DNA of 64,000 nucleotides, from the NCBI GenBank assembly GCA_031289855.1, contig JAITOR010000075.1, positions 1 through 64,000 on the forward strand. The letters are read 5' to 3'. The notes below the pieces were generated by a model. The model was not told the DNA's origin, ran no database searches, and saw only the letters and a list, made by a program, of their open reading frames with translations. The position numbers and the translations under genes are program-made. Shown here one piece after another: positions 19,778-27,300 of the stretch. Origin of the DNA: Rickettsiales bacterium (GTDB lineage: Bacteria > Pseudomonadota > Alphaproteobacteria > Rickettsiales > UBA1997). How positions within the stretch are numbered: position 1 is the first letter of the stretch; each line of letters begins with the position of its first letter.

Positions 19778-20910
19778 TGAAAAAATATTTATTTGTTTTT
19801 TTAATATTGTTGTCTTGTAAATCAAAAAAAGAGATAGTGGGTGAGAGAATACAGATTTTTAAAGAAAATGATAAATTTGTAATAGAAAGCAAAGAAAAAA
19901 TAGAAGTTAATGGCAAATTAGAAACCTATACTTCATATTATGGCGATGGCTCAAATTTAAATGTGAATATTGAAAATTTTAAAGTTGATTTTGAGTTGCA
20001 AGATAAATATTTTTCCAACATAGTTTATGTGGATAAAACTTTGTATTATGTGGATAAAAATGGAAAATTGAATGGGAAATATAAGATTGCTGATGATATA
20101 AAATTTGCAAAATTGTCTTATGACAAGGATACTTTTTATTTAACAACTGGTAAAAATTTGGTTGTCGCATTTGAAAAAGACGGACATGTAAAATGGAGCA
20201 AGGAATTAAATGTTATACCAATTTCCGCACCCGTAATTGATGGAGACAGTTTGTATTTTATTACAAACAATAATAAAACTTTTTGTTTAAACGCAAAGAA
20301 TGGACAAATCAAATGGATACATTATGGCAACAATTCTACATCAAAAATATTAGGAGTTGCCAATCCAGTGGTTTATAATGATTATGTGATAAGCGGTTAT
20401 TCCACCGGTGATTTAATCTTGATAAATCGTACGACGGGGCAAATGATTTTAAACATTAAACTATCTTACAAGGGTTTTTTTAATTCGCTGTTTGATTTAA
20501 CTGATACGGATAGCACACCAATTATAAAAAATGATGTTTTATATGCTTCGGCAAGCAGTGGGAATACAATAGCATTTAATTTAAAAAATATAAAAGTATT
20601 ATGGGAAAAAGAAATTTCAACCATTGCAAATATTTTGGTCAACAATAATACGATTTATTTGCTGGATACTAATAACACAATATTTGCCTTAAATAATAAA
20701 AATGGTAAAGTCATTTGGTTCAAAAAACTTGAAGATAAAAAGAAGTTTAAAAGTTTAATGTTTGCAAATAGTAAAATTTATGCATTTAATGAGAATGGAT
20801 ATCAAGTTATAAATAGTATGGGTGAAATTGAAAAAAAAGAGAAAGAAAGTTTAAAATTGTACGGTAAGACGATTAGTGTGGATGAAAAATTGTATGGAGT
20901 GGGAAAATAA
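19777..20910 (+). CDS. bamB: BamB-like outer-membrane lipoprotein
   Basis: A lipoprotein signal with lipobox LLSC at residues 12-15 is followed by PQQ-like beta-propeller repeats: 'DGDSLYFITNNNKTFCLNAKNGQIKWIH', 'TGDLILINRTTGQMI' and 'NNTIFALNNKNGKVIWFKKL' style blades. BamB is the scaffold lipoprotein of the BAM complex that inserts beta-barrel proteins in the outer membrane. The ATG at 19777 overlaps the peptidase stop; a GTG one codon earlier is also possible. It is shorter than E. coli BamB but has the same layout. Confidence 0.8.
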   Translation: MKKYLFVFLILLSCKSKKEIVGERIQIFKENDKFVIESKEKIEVNGKLETYTSYYGDGSNLNVNIENFKVDFELQDKYFSNIVYVDKTLYYVDKNGKLNGKYKIADDIKFAKLSYDKDTFYLTTGKNLVVAFEKDGHVKWSKELNVIPISAPVIDGDSLYFITNNNKTFCLNAKNGQIKWIHYGNNSTSKILGVANPVVYNDYVISGYSTGDLILINRTTGQMILNIKLSYKGFFNSLFDLTDTDSTPIIKNDVLYASASSGNTIAFNLKNIKVLWEKEISTIANILVNNNTIYLLDTNNTIFALNNKNGKVIWFKKLEDKKKFKSLMFANSKIYAFNENGYQVINSMGEIEKKEKESLKLYGKTISVDEKLYGVGK

Positions 20911-20927
20911 AATATATTTATAAAAGG

Positions 20928-22004
20928 TCAAACATTTGCATTCGCTAATTTTCTAACTTCTTCGTCGGCTATTAATCCGTCAATAATTTCATCCAAATCA
21001 CCTTCATTTGTAATTTGGTCAATTTTATATAATGTTAAGTTTATCCTATGATCGGTTACTCTGCCCTGTGGATAATTATAGGTTCTAATCTTTTCACTTC
21101 TATCACCGCTTCCAATTTGTTCCTTTCTATCTGCAGACCTTGCCTTATCTTTTTTGCTTCTTTCAATGTCATACAACCTTGCTCTTAAAACTTTCATTGC
21201 TTTTTCCATATTTTTATGTTGACTTCTTTCATCCTGCTGTTGAACCACAATACCTGTTGGTAAATGTGTTACCCTTACGGCACTATCTGTAGTATTTACG
21301 CATTGCCCTCCTGGTCCACTACCTCTAAAAATATCAACCCTCAAATCTTTTTCTTCAATCCTTATATCCACATCTTCAACTTCCGGAAGTACAGCAACCG
21401 TTGTTGCTGATGTATGAACTCTACCCTTTTGCTCTGTTTCTGGCACTCTTTGAACCCTGTGAGCACCTGATTCGTATTTTAATTTTTTAAAAACATTTTG
21501 TCCTTTTATTGAAAATGTGGCATCTTTTACACCACCTAAATCTGTTTCGGCAAGTGCAATTATTTCAAATTTCCATCCTTGTTTTTCTGCATATCTTTGA
21601 TACATTCTTAATAATACGGCACCAAAAAGTGAGGCCTCTTCACCTCCCGTTCCCGCTCTAATTTCAATGATTGCGTTTTTTTCATCATCCTCATCCTTTG
21701 AAAGTAACATAATTTCAATTCCTCTTCTTAACAATGGAACTTTTGCTCTTAATTCACCAATTTCATCTTCAACCACTTGTTTCATTTCATTATCCAAACC
21801 ACCAATCTTTATCATTTCCTCATCATCAGTAAGAGATTTATTGGCTTTTTGAAATTCTATAATTTTTTTCACCAAATCACTCAAATTTGATTGTTCTTTT
21901 GAGTATTTTACTATTTCTTCACCAGTAATTCCTTCCTGTTGTAGTTTTTGCCCCAAGTCATTATACTTGTTAACTATATCATTTAATTTATTTAAAAGAG
22001 TCAT
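20928..22004 (-). CDS. prfA: Peptide chain release factor 1
   Basis: RF1 ends translation at UAA and UAG. The 358-residue protein has the peptidyl-transferase GGQ motif in GSGPGGQCVNT (about residue 230) and the codon-recognition region 'AHRVQRVPETEQKGRVHTSA', where the P-x-T tripeptide reads PET instead of the common PAT. The Thr is kept. The helical N-terminal domain and C-terminal 'YNYPQGRVTDHR' block are intact. prmC (hemK), often next to prfA, is not here. It is convergent with bamB. Confidence 0.95.
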   Translation of the reverse strand: MTLLNKLNDIVNKYNDLGQKLQQEGITGEEIVKYSKEQSNLSDLVKKIIEFQKANKSLTDDEEMIKIGGLDNEMKQVVEDEIGELRAKVPLLRRGIEIMLLSKDEDDEKNAIIEIRAGTGGEEASLFGAVLLRMYQRYAEKQGWKFEIIALAETDLGGVKDATFSIKGQNVFKKLKYESGAHRVQRVPETEQKGRVHTSATTVAVLPEVEDVDIRIEEKDLRVDIFRGSGPGGQCVNTTDSAVRVTHLPTGIVVQQQDERSQHKNMEKAMKVLRARLYDIERSKKDKARSADRKEQIGSGDRSEKIRTYNYPQGRVTDHRINLTLYKIDQITNEGDLDEIIDGLIADEEVRKLANANV

Positions 22005-22055
22005 AAAAGATTATTGAATATTTAAAATGTAAAATCAAATATTTAATTAATCTTC

Positions 22056-22982
22056 TTATTTTTGCATATCTTTTTCAATTTCCATTGCTGCAATCGCACC
22101 ATATCCAGCAGCAATTACCCCCTGTTTAAATTTTTTATTTACCACATCACCCACAGCATATACTCCATTAATATTGGTTTTTGCACCATCAGGTTGTGTT
22201 ACAATATAATCATTTTCATCCAATTGTAGATAAGTGTTTTTGAAAATTTTTGTTCCAGGTTCCCTTCCAATTGATATAAATACACCACTTAAATCGATTT
22301 GTTTTGTTTCATTGTTTTTTATATTTTTAATTTTGATACCACTAACTTTTGTGTCGCCAATTATTTCCTCTACTACATTTTCACCAACAATTTCTATATT
22401 CTTCGTATTCTTAATTTTTTCCAACATTTTGTCGCCCATTCTAAACTCATTTCGTCTATGTATTAAATACACTTTACTACATAAATGTGATAAATGTAAA
22501 GTTTCAGTGCCCGCTGAATTACCGCCGCCAACCACAGCAACATCTTTTCCTTTATGGAAATTTCCATCACAAACCGCACATGCTGAAACTCCACGACCTT
22601 TAAATTTTGTTTCACTTGCTATATTTAAATATTTTGCCTCTGCACCAGTGGCAATAACTATATAATTTGCCTCATAAATTTCATTATTTTCCGTTTTACA
22701 TTTAAAGGGTCGTTCATTAAAATTTATACTTACAATTTTTTCATAAAAAATCTCTGCACCTAATCGTTGTGTTTGTTGCATAATATTTGACATTAAATCG
22801 GCACCAAGTATACCATTTACAAACCCTGGATAATTTTCAACTTCAGTTGTAGTTATAAGTTGCCCTCCAATTTCTCCACCTGTAAAGAGGGCTACTTTTA
22901 AATTATCTCTTGCTAAATATATTGCTGATGTATTACCAGCAGGTCCCGAACCTAATATTATAACATCATATTTATTTGTCAT
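22056..22982 (-). CDS. trxB: Thioredoxin reductase
   Basis: An FAD- and NADPH-dependent disulfide reductase. The FAD-binding GxGxxG (ILGSGPAGNTSAIYLAR) is at the N terminus, the redox-active CAVC pair (CAVCDG) near residue 135, and the NADPH-binding VVGGGNSAGTETLHL follows, ending with 'GVYAVGDVV'. Length about 308 is normal. The Met at 22982 is chosen over the one at 23009 since MTNKYDVIILGSG is the normal N terminus. It is divergent from the luxS leader region. Confidence 0.95.
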   Translation of the reverse strand: MTNKYDVIILGSGPAGNTSAIYLARDNLKVALFTGGEIGGQLITTTEVENYPGFVNGILGADLMSNIMQQTQRLGAEIFYEKIVSINFNERPFKCKTENNEIYEANYIVIATGAEAKYLNIASETKFKGRGVSACAVCDGNFHKGKDVAVVGGGNSAGTETLHLSHLCSKVYLIHRRNEFRMGDKMLEKIKNTKNIEIVGENVVEEIIGDTKVSGIKIKNIKNNETKQIDLSGVFISIGREPGTKIFKNTYLQLDENDYIVTQPDGAKTNINGVYAVGDVVNKKFKQGVIAAGYGAIAAMEIEKDMQK

Positions 22983-23022
22983 GTTTGAATTATGATTTGT
23001 TTTTAACATAAGTCAAAATTAT

Positions 23023-23052
23023 TTGACAAATATATATTTTACATGTTATAAT
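23023..23052 (+). promoter_or_regulatory. Promoter of the luxS leader
   Basis: TTGACA (23023-23028) and TATAAT (23047-23052) are separated by 18 nt. The leader ATG at 23059 follows after 6 nt, the same leaderless geometry as ftsI and the HAD gene at 52047. Confidence 0.7.
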
Positions 23053-23058
23053 ATAAAC

Positions 23059-23109
23059 ATGTTTAGTAAAAAAATAATTTCTGTTTGTATGTGTTGTGAT
23101 AAGCAATGA
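23059..23109 (+). CDS. Putative cysteine/methionine-rich leader peptide of luxS
   Basis: A 16-codon frame, MFSKKIISVCMCCDKQ, begins 6 nt after the -10 box. It has three Cys codons and an internal Met within four positions (CMCC), then stops. A strong terminator hairpin lies 32 nt downstream and luxS follows. This is the layout of a transcription attenuator sensing charged tRNA, here tRNA-Cys or tRNA-Met. LuxS makes homocysteine, the precursor of Met and (in some organisms) Cys, so the sensed amino acid would fit. The function is inferred; the frame and its position are seen. Confidence 0.5.
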   Translation: MFSKKIISVCMCCDKQ

Positions 23110-23140
23110 TATAGGCGGGTATGATTTTGTTTTTTGTTGT

Positions 23141-23167
23141 CATATCTTGCAAAAGATATGATTTTTT
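23141..23167 (+). terminator. Intrinsic terminator-like hairpin before luxS (attenuator)
   Basis: CATATCTT (23141-23148) and AAGATATG (23153-23160) form a perfect 8-bp stem closed by a GCAA tetraloop, followed by ATTTTTT. It sits between the luxS promoter and the luxS ribosome site (AAAGGAG). Upstream words such as TATGA near 23119 and GATAT near 23108 could pair with TCATA or ATATC in the stem's left arm as an antiterminator. Confidence 0.65.
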
Positions 23168-23185
23168 ATTAAAAAAAGGAGATTT

Positions 23186-23650
23186 ATGGTAAAACATATA
23201 GTAAAAAGTTTTAATTTAGACCACACAAAGGTCAAAGCACCTTTTATAAGATTGGCGGATGTAATAAAAACACCAAGTGGTAAAGATATAATCACAAAAT
23301 TGGATTTGCGATTTACACAACCAAATAAGGAATTTTTGGATATGCCGTCAGCACATACTTTGGAACATTTGTTGGCAACATATTTAAGAGAAGGTAAAAA
23401 ATACAATATCATAGATTTATCTCCCATGGGTTGTCAAACTGGATTTTATATATCTTTATTTGATGAAATAAATTTAACAGAATTTAAGGAATATTTTATT
23501 TGGGGATTAAAAAAAGTATTAGAAACAATTGAAATACCGGGAGCCACTGAAATAGAATGCGGAAATTATAAAAGTCATTCATTGGAAGGGGCAAAAAAAT
23601 TTGCAAAAAAAGTATTAGATAGCGAAATTGGAATAATGGAAACCTATTAA
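23186..23650 (+). CDS. luxS: S-ribosylhomocysteine lyase (LuxS)
   Basis: LuxS splits S-ribosylhomocysteine into homocysteine and DPD, the precursor of autoinducer 2, in the activated methyl cycle. The metal ligands H-x3-H (HTLEH, residues 56-60) and the conserved Cys in SPMGCQTGFY (near 85) are present, together with the C-terminal 'ECGNYKSHSLEGAKKFA' block. Length 154 is normal. AAAGGAG precedes the ATG. LuxS is not usual among intracellular Rickettsiales; whether it serves signalling or only recycling cannot be decided. A Pfs nucleosidase gene is not in the window. Confidence 0.95.
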   Translation: MVKHIVKSFNLDHTKVKAPFIRLADVIKTPSGKDIITKLDLRFTQPNKEFLDMPSAHTLEHLLATYLREGKKYNIIDLSPMGCQTGFYISLFDEINLTEFKEYFIWGLKKVLETIEIPGATEIECGNYKSHSLEGAKKFAKKVLDSEIGIMETY

Positions 23651-23702
23651 GGTGCAAATATTATAAGTAATTTTCTTATTTAAATAATTATTGAATTATT
23701 TT

Positions 23703-23730
23703 TTGACAATTAAAAAATAATGTATATTAT
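23703..23730 (+). promoter_or_regulatory. Promoter of the tRNA-Gly-tuf operon
   Basis: TTGACA (23703-23708) and TATTAT (23725-23730) are separated by 16 nt, about 65 nt before tRNA-Gly. Confidence 0.65.
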
Positions 23731-23795
23731 ATGAAATGTATATTTGTCGAACTACTCATCAATTGTGTAGGAGATAGTGTATAAACTTTATAGAA

Positions 23796-23869
<74 letters not shown>

Positions 23870-23898
23870 TTTAGTAATTATAAATTAAAGAGAAAAAT

Positions 23899-25089
23899 AT
23901 GGCAAAAGAAAATTTTGATAGGTCAAAAGTTCATGTGAATATTGGAACGATAGGACATGTTGACCATGGTAAGACTACATTAACTGCTGCGATTACGAAA
24001 GTTCTTGCAGAAAAAGGGGGTGCTGAATTTCAGGCATATGACCAAATTGATAAAGCACCAGAAGAGAAAGCAAGAGGTATTACAATTACTACGGCTCACG
24101 TTGAATATCAAACAGCAAAAAGACATTATGCTCACGTTGACTGTCCTGGACATGCCGATTATATAAAAAACATGATTACGGGTGCTGCACAAATGGATGG
24201 TGCGATTTTAGTTGTTTCTGCCGCTGATGGTCCAATGCCTCAAACAAGAGAACACATTTTATTAGCACAACAAGTTGGTGTACCATATATCGTAGTTTTC
24301 TTAAATAAATGCGACATGGTTGACGATAAAGAATTGTTAGATTTAGTTGAAATGGAAGTTAGAGAGTTATTGACTTCTTACAAATTTCCTGGTGACGTAA
24401 CACCAATCATTAGAGGATCTGCTTTAAAAGCACTTGAAGGTGATAAAGGTGATTTGGGATACAAATCAATTGAAGCATTATTGGATGCAGTAGATTCTTA
24501 CATTCCTGACCCAACAAGAACACTTGATAAACCATTCTTAATGCCAATTGAAGATGTATTTTCAATTTCAGGTAGAGGAACAGTTGTTACAGGTCGTGTT
24601 GAAAGAGGTATAGTAAAAGTTAACGAGGAAATTGAAATTGTGGGCTTGAAACCAACAATAAAAACTACTTGTACTGGTGTAGAAATGTTTAGAAAATTGC
24701 TTGACCAAGGGCAAGCCGGTGATAATGTTGGTGTATTATTGAGAGGAACAAAGAGAGAAGAAGTTGAAAGAGGACAAGTGCTTTGTAAACCAGGAACAAT
24801 AACTCCACATGCTAATTTTGAAGCAGAAATTTATGTGCTTACAAAAGAAGAAGGTGGACGACATACGGCATTTTTCAACAATTACAGACCACAATTTTAT
24901 TTTAGAACTACGGATGTAACTGGAACTGTTACTTTGGGCGCTGATATAAAAATGGTTATGCCTGGTGATAACACTAAAATCACCGTTGAATTGATTTCAC
25001 CAATTGCGATGGAAGAAGGATTGAAGTTCGCCATTAGAGAAGGTGGAAGAACAATCGGTGCTGGTGTAGTGTCAAAAATTATAAAATAG
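23899..25089 (+). CDS. tuf: Elongation factor Tu
   Basis: EF-Tu delivers aminoacyl-tRNA to the ribosome. The 396-residue protein has the G1 motif GHVDHGKT, the switch region 'KARGITITTAHVEY', DCPGHADY, NKCDM and the SALKALEG region, then beta-barrel domains 2 and 3 ending 'FAIREGGRTIGAGVVSKI'. It lies between tRNA-Gly and tRNA-Trp, an arrangement widely kept in bacteria, and is probably transcribed from the promoter at 23703. Confidence 0.98.
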   Translation: MAKENFDRSKVHVNIGTIGHVDHGKTTLTAAITKVLAEKGGAEFQAYDQIDKAPEEKARGITITTAHVEYQTAKRHYAHVDCPGHADYIKNMITGAAQMDGAILVVSAADGPMPQTREHILLAQQVGVPYIVVFLNKCDMVDDKELLDLVEMEVRELLTSYKFPGDVTPIIRGSALKALEGDKGDLGYKSIEALLDAVDSYIPDPTRTLDKPFLMPIEDVFSISGRGTVVTGRVERGIVKVNEEIEIVGLKPTIKTTCTGVEMFRKLLDQGQAGDNVGVLLRGTKREEVERGQVLCKPGTITPHANFEAEIYVLTKEEGGRHTAFFNNYRPQFYFRTTDVTGTVTLGADIKMVMPGDNTKITVELISPIAMEEGLKFAIREGGRTIGAGVVSKIIK

Positions 25090-25101
25090 TTGTAAATTAA
25101 A

Positions 25102-25136
25102 GGAAGTTGGATTAAACTAACTTCCATTGGTTTTTG
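25102..25136 (+). terminator. Hairpin after tuf, possible partial terminator
   Basis: GGAAGTT (25102-25108) and AACTTCC (25119-25125) enclose a 10-nt loop and are followed by ATTGGTTTTTG. It could terminate part of the transcription before tRNA-Trp and secE. Confidence 0.5.
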
Positions 25137-25148
25137 ATTATTTATAGT

Positions 25149-25222
25149 AGGGGCATAGTTCAATGGTAGAATATCGGTCTCCAAAACCGCTTATGTAAGT
25201 TCGATTCCTACTGCCCCTGCCA
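25149..25222 (+). tRNA. tRNA-Trp(CCA)
   Basis: Acceptor AGGGGCA pairs with TGCCCCT, the anticodon loop is TCTCCAAAA with CCA, the T loop is TTCGATT, and CCA is encoded at 25220-25222. It is placed before secE as in many bacteria. Confidence 0.95.
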
Positions 25223-25243
25223 ATAAAATAAAGAGAAATAAAA

Positions 25244-25438
25244 ATGTTAGAATTAAGAAAGATAAAAAATTATATTGTAGATGTTAGAAATGAATATAGA
25301 AATATAGAATTTCCAACAAGTCAAGATGTGACAAAAACTACAATTTCTATTGGAATTATAATTTTTATTGCAGCATGTATAGTGTGGCTCACTGACTTTT
25401 TAATTTCTTATGTTATTAAAATAATTTTTGGGATGTAA
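25244..25438 (+). CDS. secE: Preprotein translocase subunit SecE
   Basis: A 64-residue protein with an amphipathic N-terminal helix ('NYIVDVRNEYRNIEFPTSQDV', including the conserved E..K/N..WP-like region) and one membrane segment (about residues 36-58). It is the small essential subunit of SecYEG. It is preceded by tRNA-Trp and followed 2 nt later by nusG, the classic order. Confidence 0.92.
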   Translation: MLELRKIKNYIVDVRNEYRNIEFPTSQDVTKTTISIGIIIFIAACIVWLTDFLISYVIKIIFGM

Positions 25439-25440
25439 AA

Positions 25441-25956
25441 ATGGCAAATTGGTATATATTAAATGTTATTGCGGGACAAGAAAAAAATGTTGAAGAAGAG
25501 ATAAAAGCACTTGCAAAAACATATTCGGTGATAAAAGATACATTTATTCCAGAGAAAAAAGTTGTGAGAACTATAAGAGGTAAAAAGCACGATTTATTGC
25601 AAAAATTATTTCCATGTTATGTGTTTATCAATATGGAAATGGAAAATGACGCAAGAATTGCAATTAAAAACTTGAATAGAGCATTGGATTTTCTTGGATA
25701 TGAAGGGAAACCAAAAATCGTTTCTGATGCTGAGGTTGAAACAATCAGAAGAAAAGTAGAACAAGATGATGGAAGTGCCGAGGAGAATGCTTATTCAATT
25801 GGTGATTCCGTGAAAATCACAGAAGGATCATTCGAATCATTCACTGGTATAGTGGAAGCGATAGATTTGGAAAAGAAAATTTTAAAAGTATCAATTTCTA
25901 TTTTTAGTAGACAAAATGATGTTGAGATTGAAACTAGTAAGGTTGAAAAGGTTTAA
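25441..25956 (+). CDS. nusG: Transcription termination/antitermination factor NusG
   Basis: A 171-residue NusG with the NGN domain ('WYILNVIAGQEKNVEEEI', 'FPCYVFINMEM') that binds RNA polymerase, and a C-terminal KOW domain ('GDSVKITEGSFESFTGIVEAID') that contacts Rho or ribosomal protein S10. Order secE-nusG-rplK-rplA is canonical. Confidence 0.95.
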   Translation: MANWYILNVIAGQEKNVEEEIKALAKTYSVIKDTFIPEKKVVRTIRGKKHDLLQKLFPCYVFINMEMENDARIAIKNLNRALDFLGYEGKPKIVSDAEVETIRRKVEQDDGSAEENAYSIGDSVKITEGSFESFTGIVEAIDLEKKILKVSISIFSRQNDVEIETSKVEKV

Positions 25957-25972
25957 TTTAAAGGAGTGAAAA

Positions 25973-26413
25973 ATGGCAAAAGATAATAAAAAAGAGGTAA
26001 TTGGATTGATTAAATTACAAGTTCCATCAACCAAAGCGAATCCTGCACCACCTATAGGTCCAGCATTAGGACAAAAAGGTGTAAATATTATGGAATTTTG
26101 TAAGCAATTTAACGAAAGAAAGTTTGATTATCCTGCGGGAACTCCAATTCCTACAATAATTACGGTTTATAAGGATAAAAGTTTTACTTTTGAAACTAAA
26201 CAACCACCAGTAACTTATTTAATACAACAGGTAACAGGAATTAAAAAAGGTTCTTCTGCTGTAGGAAAAGAAATTATTGGTAAAATTACCAATAAGCAAA
26301 TTAAAGAAATTGCAGAGAAGAAAATGGTTGATATGAATGCCGATACAATAGAGCAAGCAGCGAGTATGATTGTAGGTTCGGCCACATCAATGGGTTTAGA
26401 AGTTGTTGAATAA
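25973..26413 (+). CDS. rplK: Ribosomal protein L11
   Basis: A 146-residue L11 with the N-terminal 'KLQVPSTKANPAPPIGPALGQ' and 'GVNIMEFCKQFNE' regions, and the C-terminal rRNA-binding domain ('GSSAVGKEIIGKITNKQIKEIA'). It forms the GTPase-associated stalk base on 23S rRNA. Its start follows AAAGGAG. Confidence 0.97.
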   Translation: MAKDNKKEVIGLIKLQVPSTKANPAPPIGPALGQKGVNIMEFCKQFNERKFDYPAGTPIPTIITVYKDKSFTFETKQPPVTYLIQQVTGIKKGSSAVGKEIIGKITNKQIKEIAEKKMVDMNADTIEQAASMIVGSATSMGLEVVE

Positions 26414-26426
26414 TTAGGAGATTAAA

Positions 26427-27101
26427 ATGGTTTTAAATAAAAAAGTAGAAGCGGATAAAACGATTAAAGCAAATGAAGCGATTGAACTACTAAAAAAAGC
26501 ATGTCAAGAAAAACAACGAAAATTCGTTGAAAACGTTGATGTTGCGATTAACTTGACTATTGACCCAAAACAAACGTCACAAAATATAAGGGGTTCAATA
26601 TCTTTACCATCTGGTACAGGTAAACAGGTTAAAGTAATTGTTTTGACAGAAGACGATTCTTTAGTAAAAGAAGCAAAAGAAGCAGGTGCTTCTGAGGCAG
26701 GTTTTACTGATTTAGTGACAAAAATTGAAGGTGGCTGGTTGGGTTTTGACTATATTGTGGCTACGCCAGATTCAATGAAAAAAATGGGTAAGTTGGCAAA
26801 AATTTTAGGTCCAAGAGGCTTAATGCCTAACCCTAAAAATGGCAACATCACAACGGAAGTAGGAAAAGTTGTGAAAGAGATAACAAAAGGTAAAGTTAAT
26901 TTTAAAAATGATAGGTTTGGTATCGTACATGTTGGAGTTGGAAAAATTAACTTCACCACTGATGATTTATTGGCAAATATCAAGGCAGTAATCTCTGCTT
27001 TGAAGGAAGCGAAACCCGAAGGTGTAAAGGGAAAATACATTAAAGATGTTTATTTGACAAGCACTATGGGACCGAGTTTTATAATTACTTTGGATAAATA
27101 A
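26427..27101 (+). CDS. rplA: Ribosomal protein L1
   Basis: A 224-residue L1 with 'GTGKQVKVIVL', 'GPRGLMPNPKNGNIT' and 'KGKYIKDVYLTSTMGPS' blocks. It is part of the L1 stalk at the E site and a translational repressor of rplK-rplA in many bacteria. The operon stops here at a strong terminator: rplJ, rplL, rpoB and rpoC, which usually follow, are absent. Confidence 0.97.
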   Translation: MVLNKKVEADKTIKANEAIELLKKACQEKQRKFVENVDVAINLTIDPKQTSQNIRGSISLPSGTGKQVKVIVLTEDDSLVKEAKEAGASEAGFTDLVTKIEGGWLGFDYIVATPDSMKKMGKLAKILGPRGLMPNPKNGNITTEVGKVVKEITKGKVNFKNDRFGIVHVGVGKINFTTDDLLANIKAVISALKEAKPEGVKGKYIKDVYLTSTMGPSFIITLDK

Positions 27102-27118
27102 TTTTTAACTTAAATACA

Positions 27119-27147
27119 AAAAAAAGAGTTAGCGATAACTCTTTTTT
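27119..27147 (+). terminator. Terminator after rplA
   Basis: AAGAGTTA and TAACTCTT form an 8-bp stem with a GCGA loop, flanked by A and T runs. It is strong and possibly bidirectional. Confidence 0.85.
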
Positions 27148-27215
27148 GTTATTAAAGTAAAATGTATCAACATTAAAGTGATTACAATTGTTGTATTCAT
27201 ATTTGATATTCATCA

Positions 27216-27239
27216 TTTCAATTAATGACTTAATTGAAA
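27216..27239. promoter_or_regulatory. Perfect 10-bp inverted repeat upstream of the VirB6-like gene
   Basis: TTTCAATTAA and TTAATTGAAA flank a TGAC loop, 62 nt before the ATG at 27301. There is no T run after it, only AATATTTATTTG, so it may be an operator for a dimeric regulator rather than a terminator. Confidence 0.4.
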
Positions 27240-27300
27240 AATATTTATTTGTTTTTTTTAAAAAAATGTATTACTATATATCAAGTGTAAGAATTATTTT

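Noticed and set aside
23053..23185. A SAM- or SAH-sensing riboswitch before luxS
   Set aside because: The leader has no conserved riboswitch core that I can recognise; a short Cys-rich frame plus terminator explains it better.
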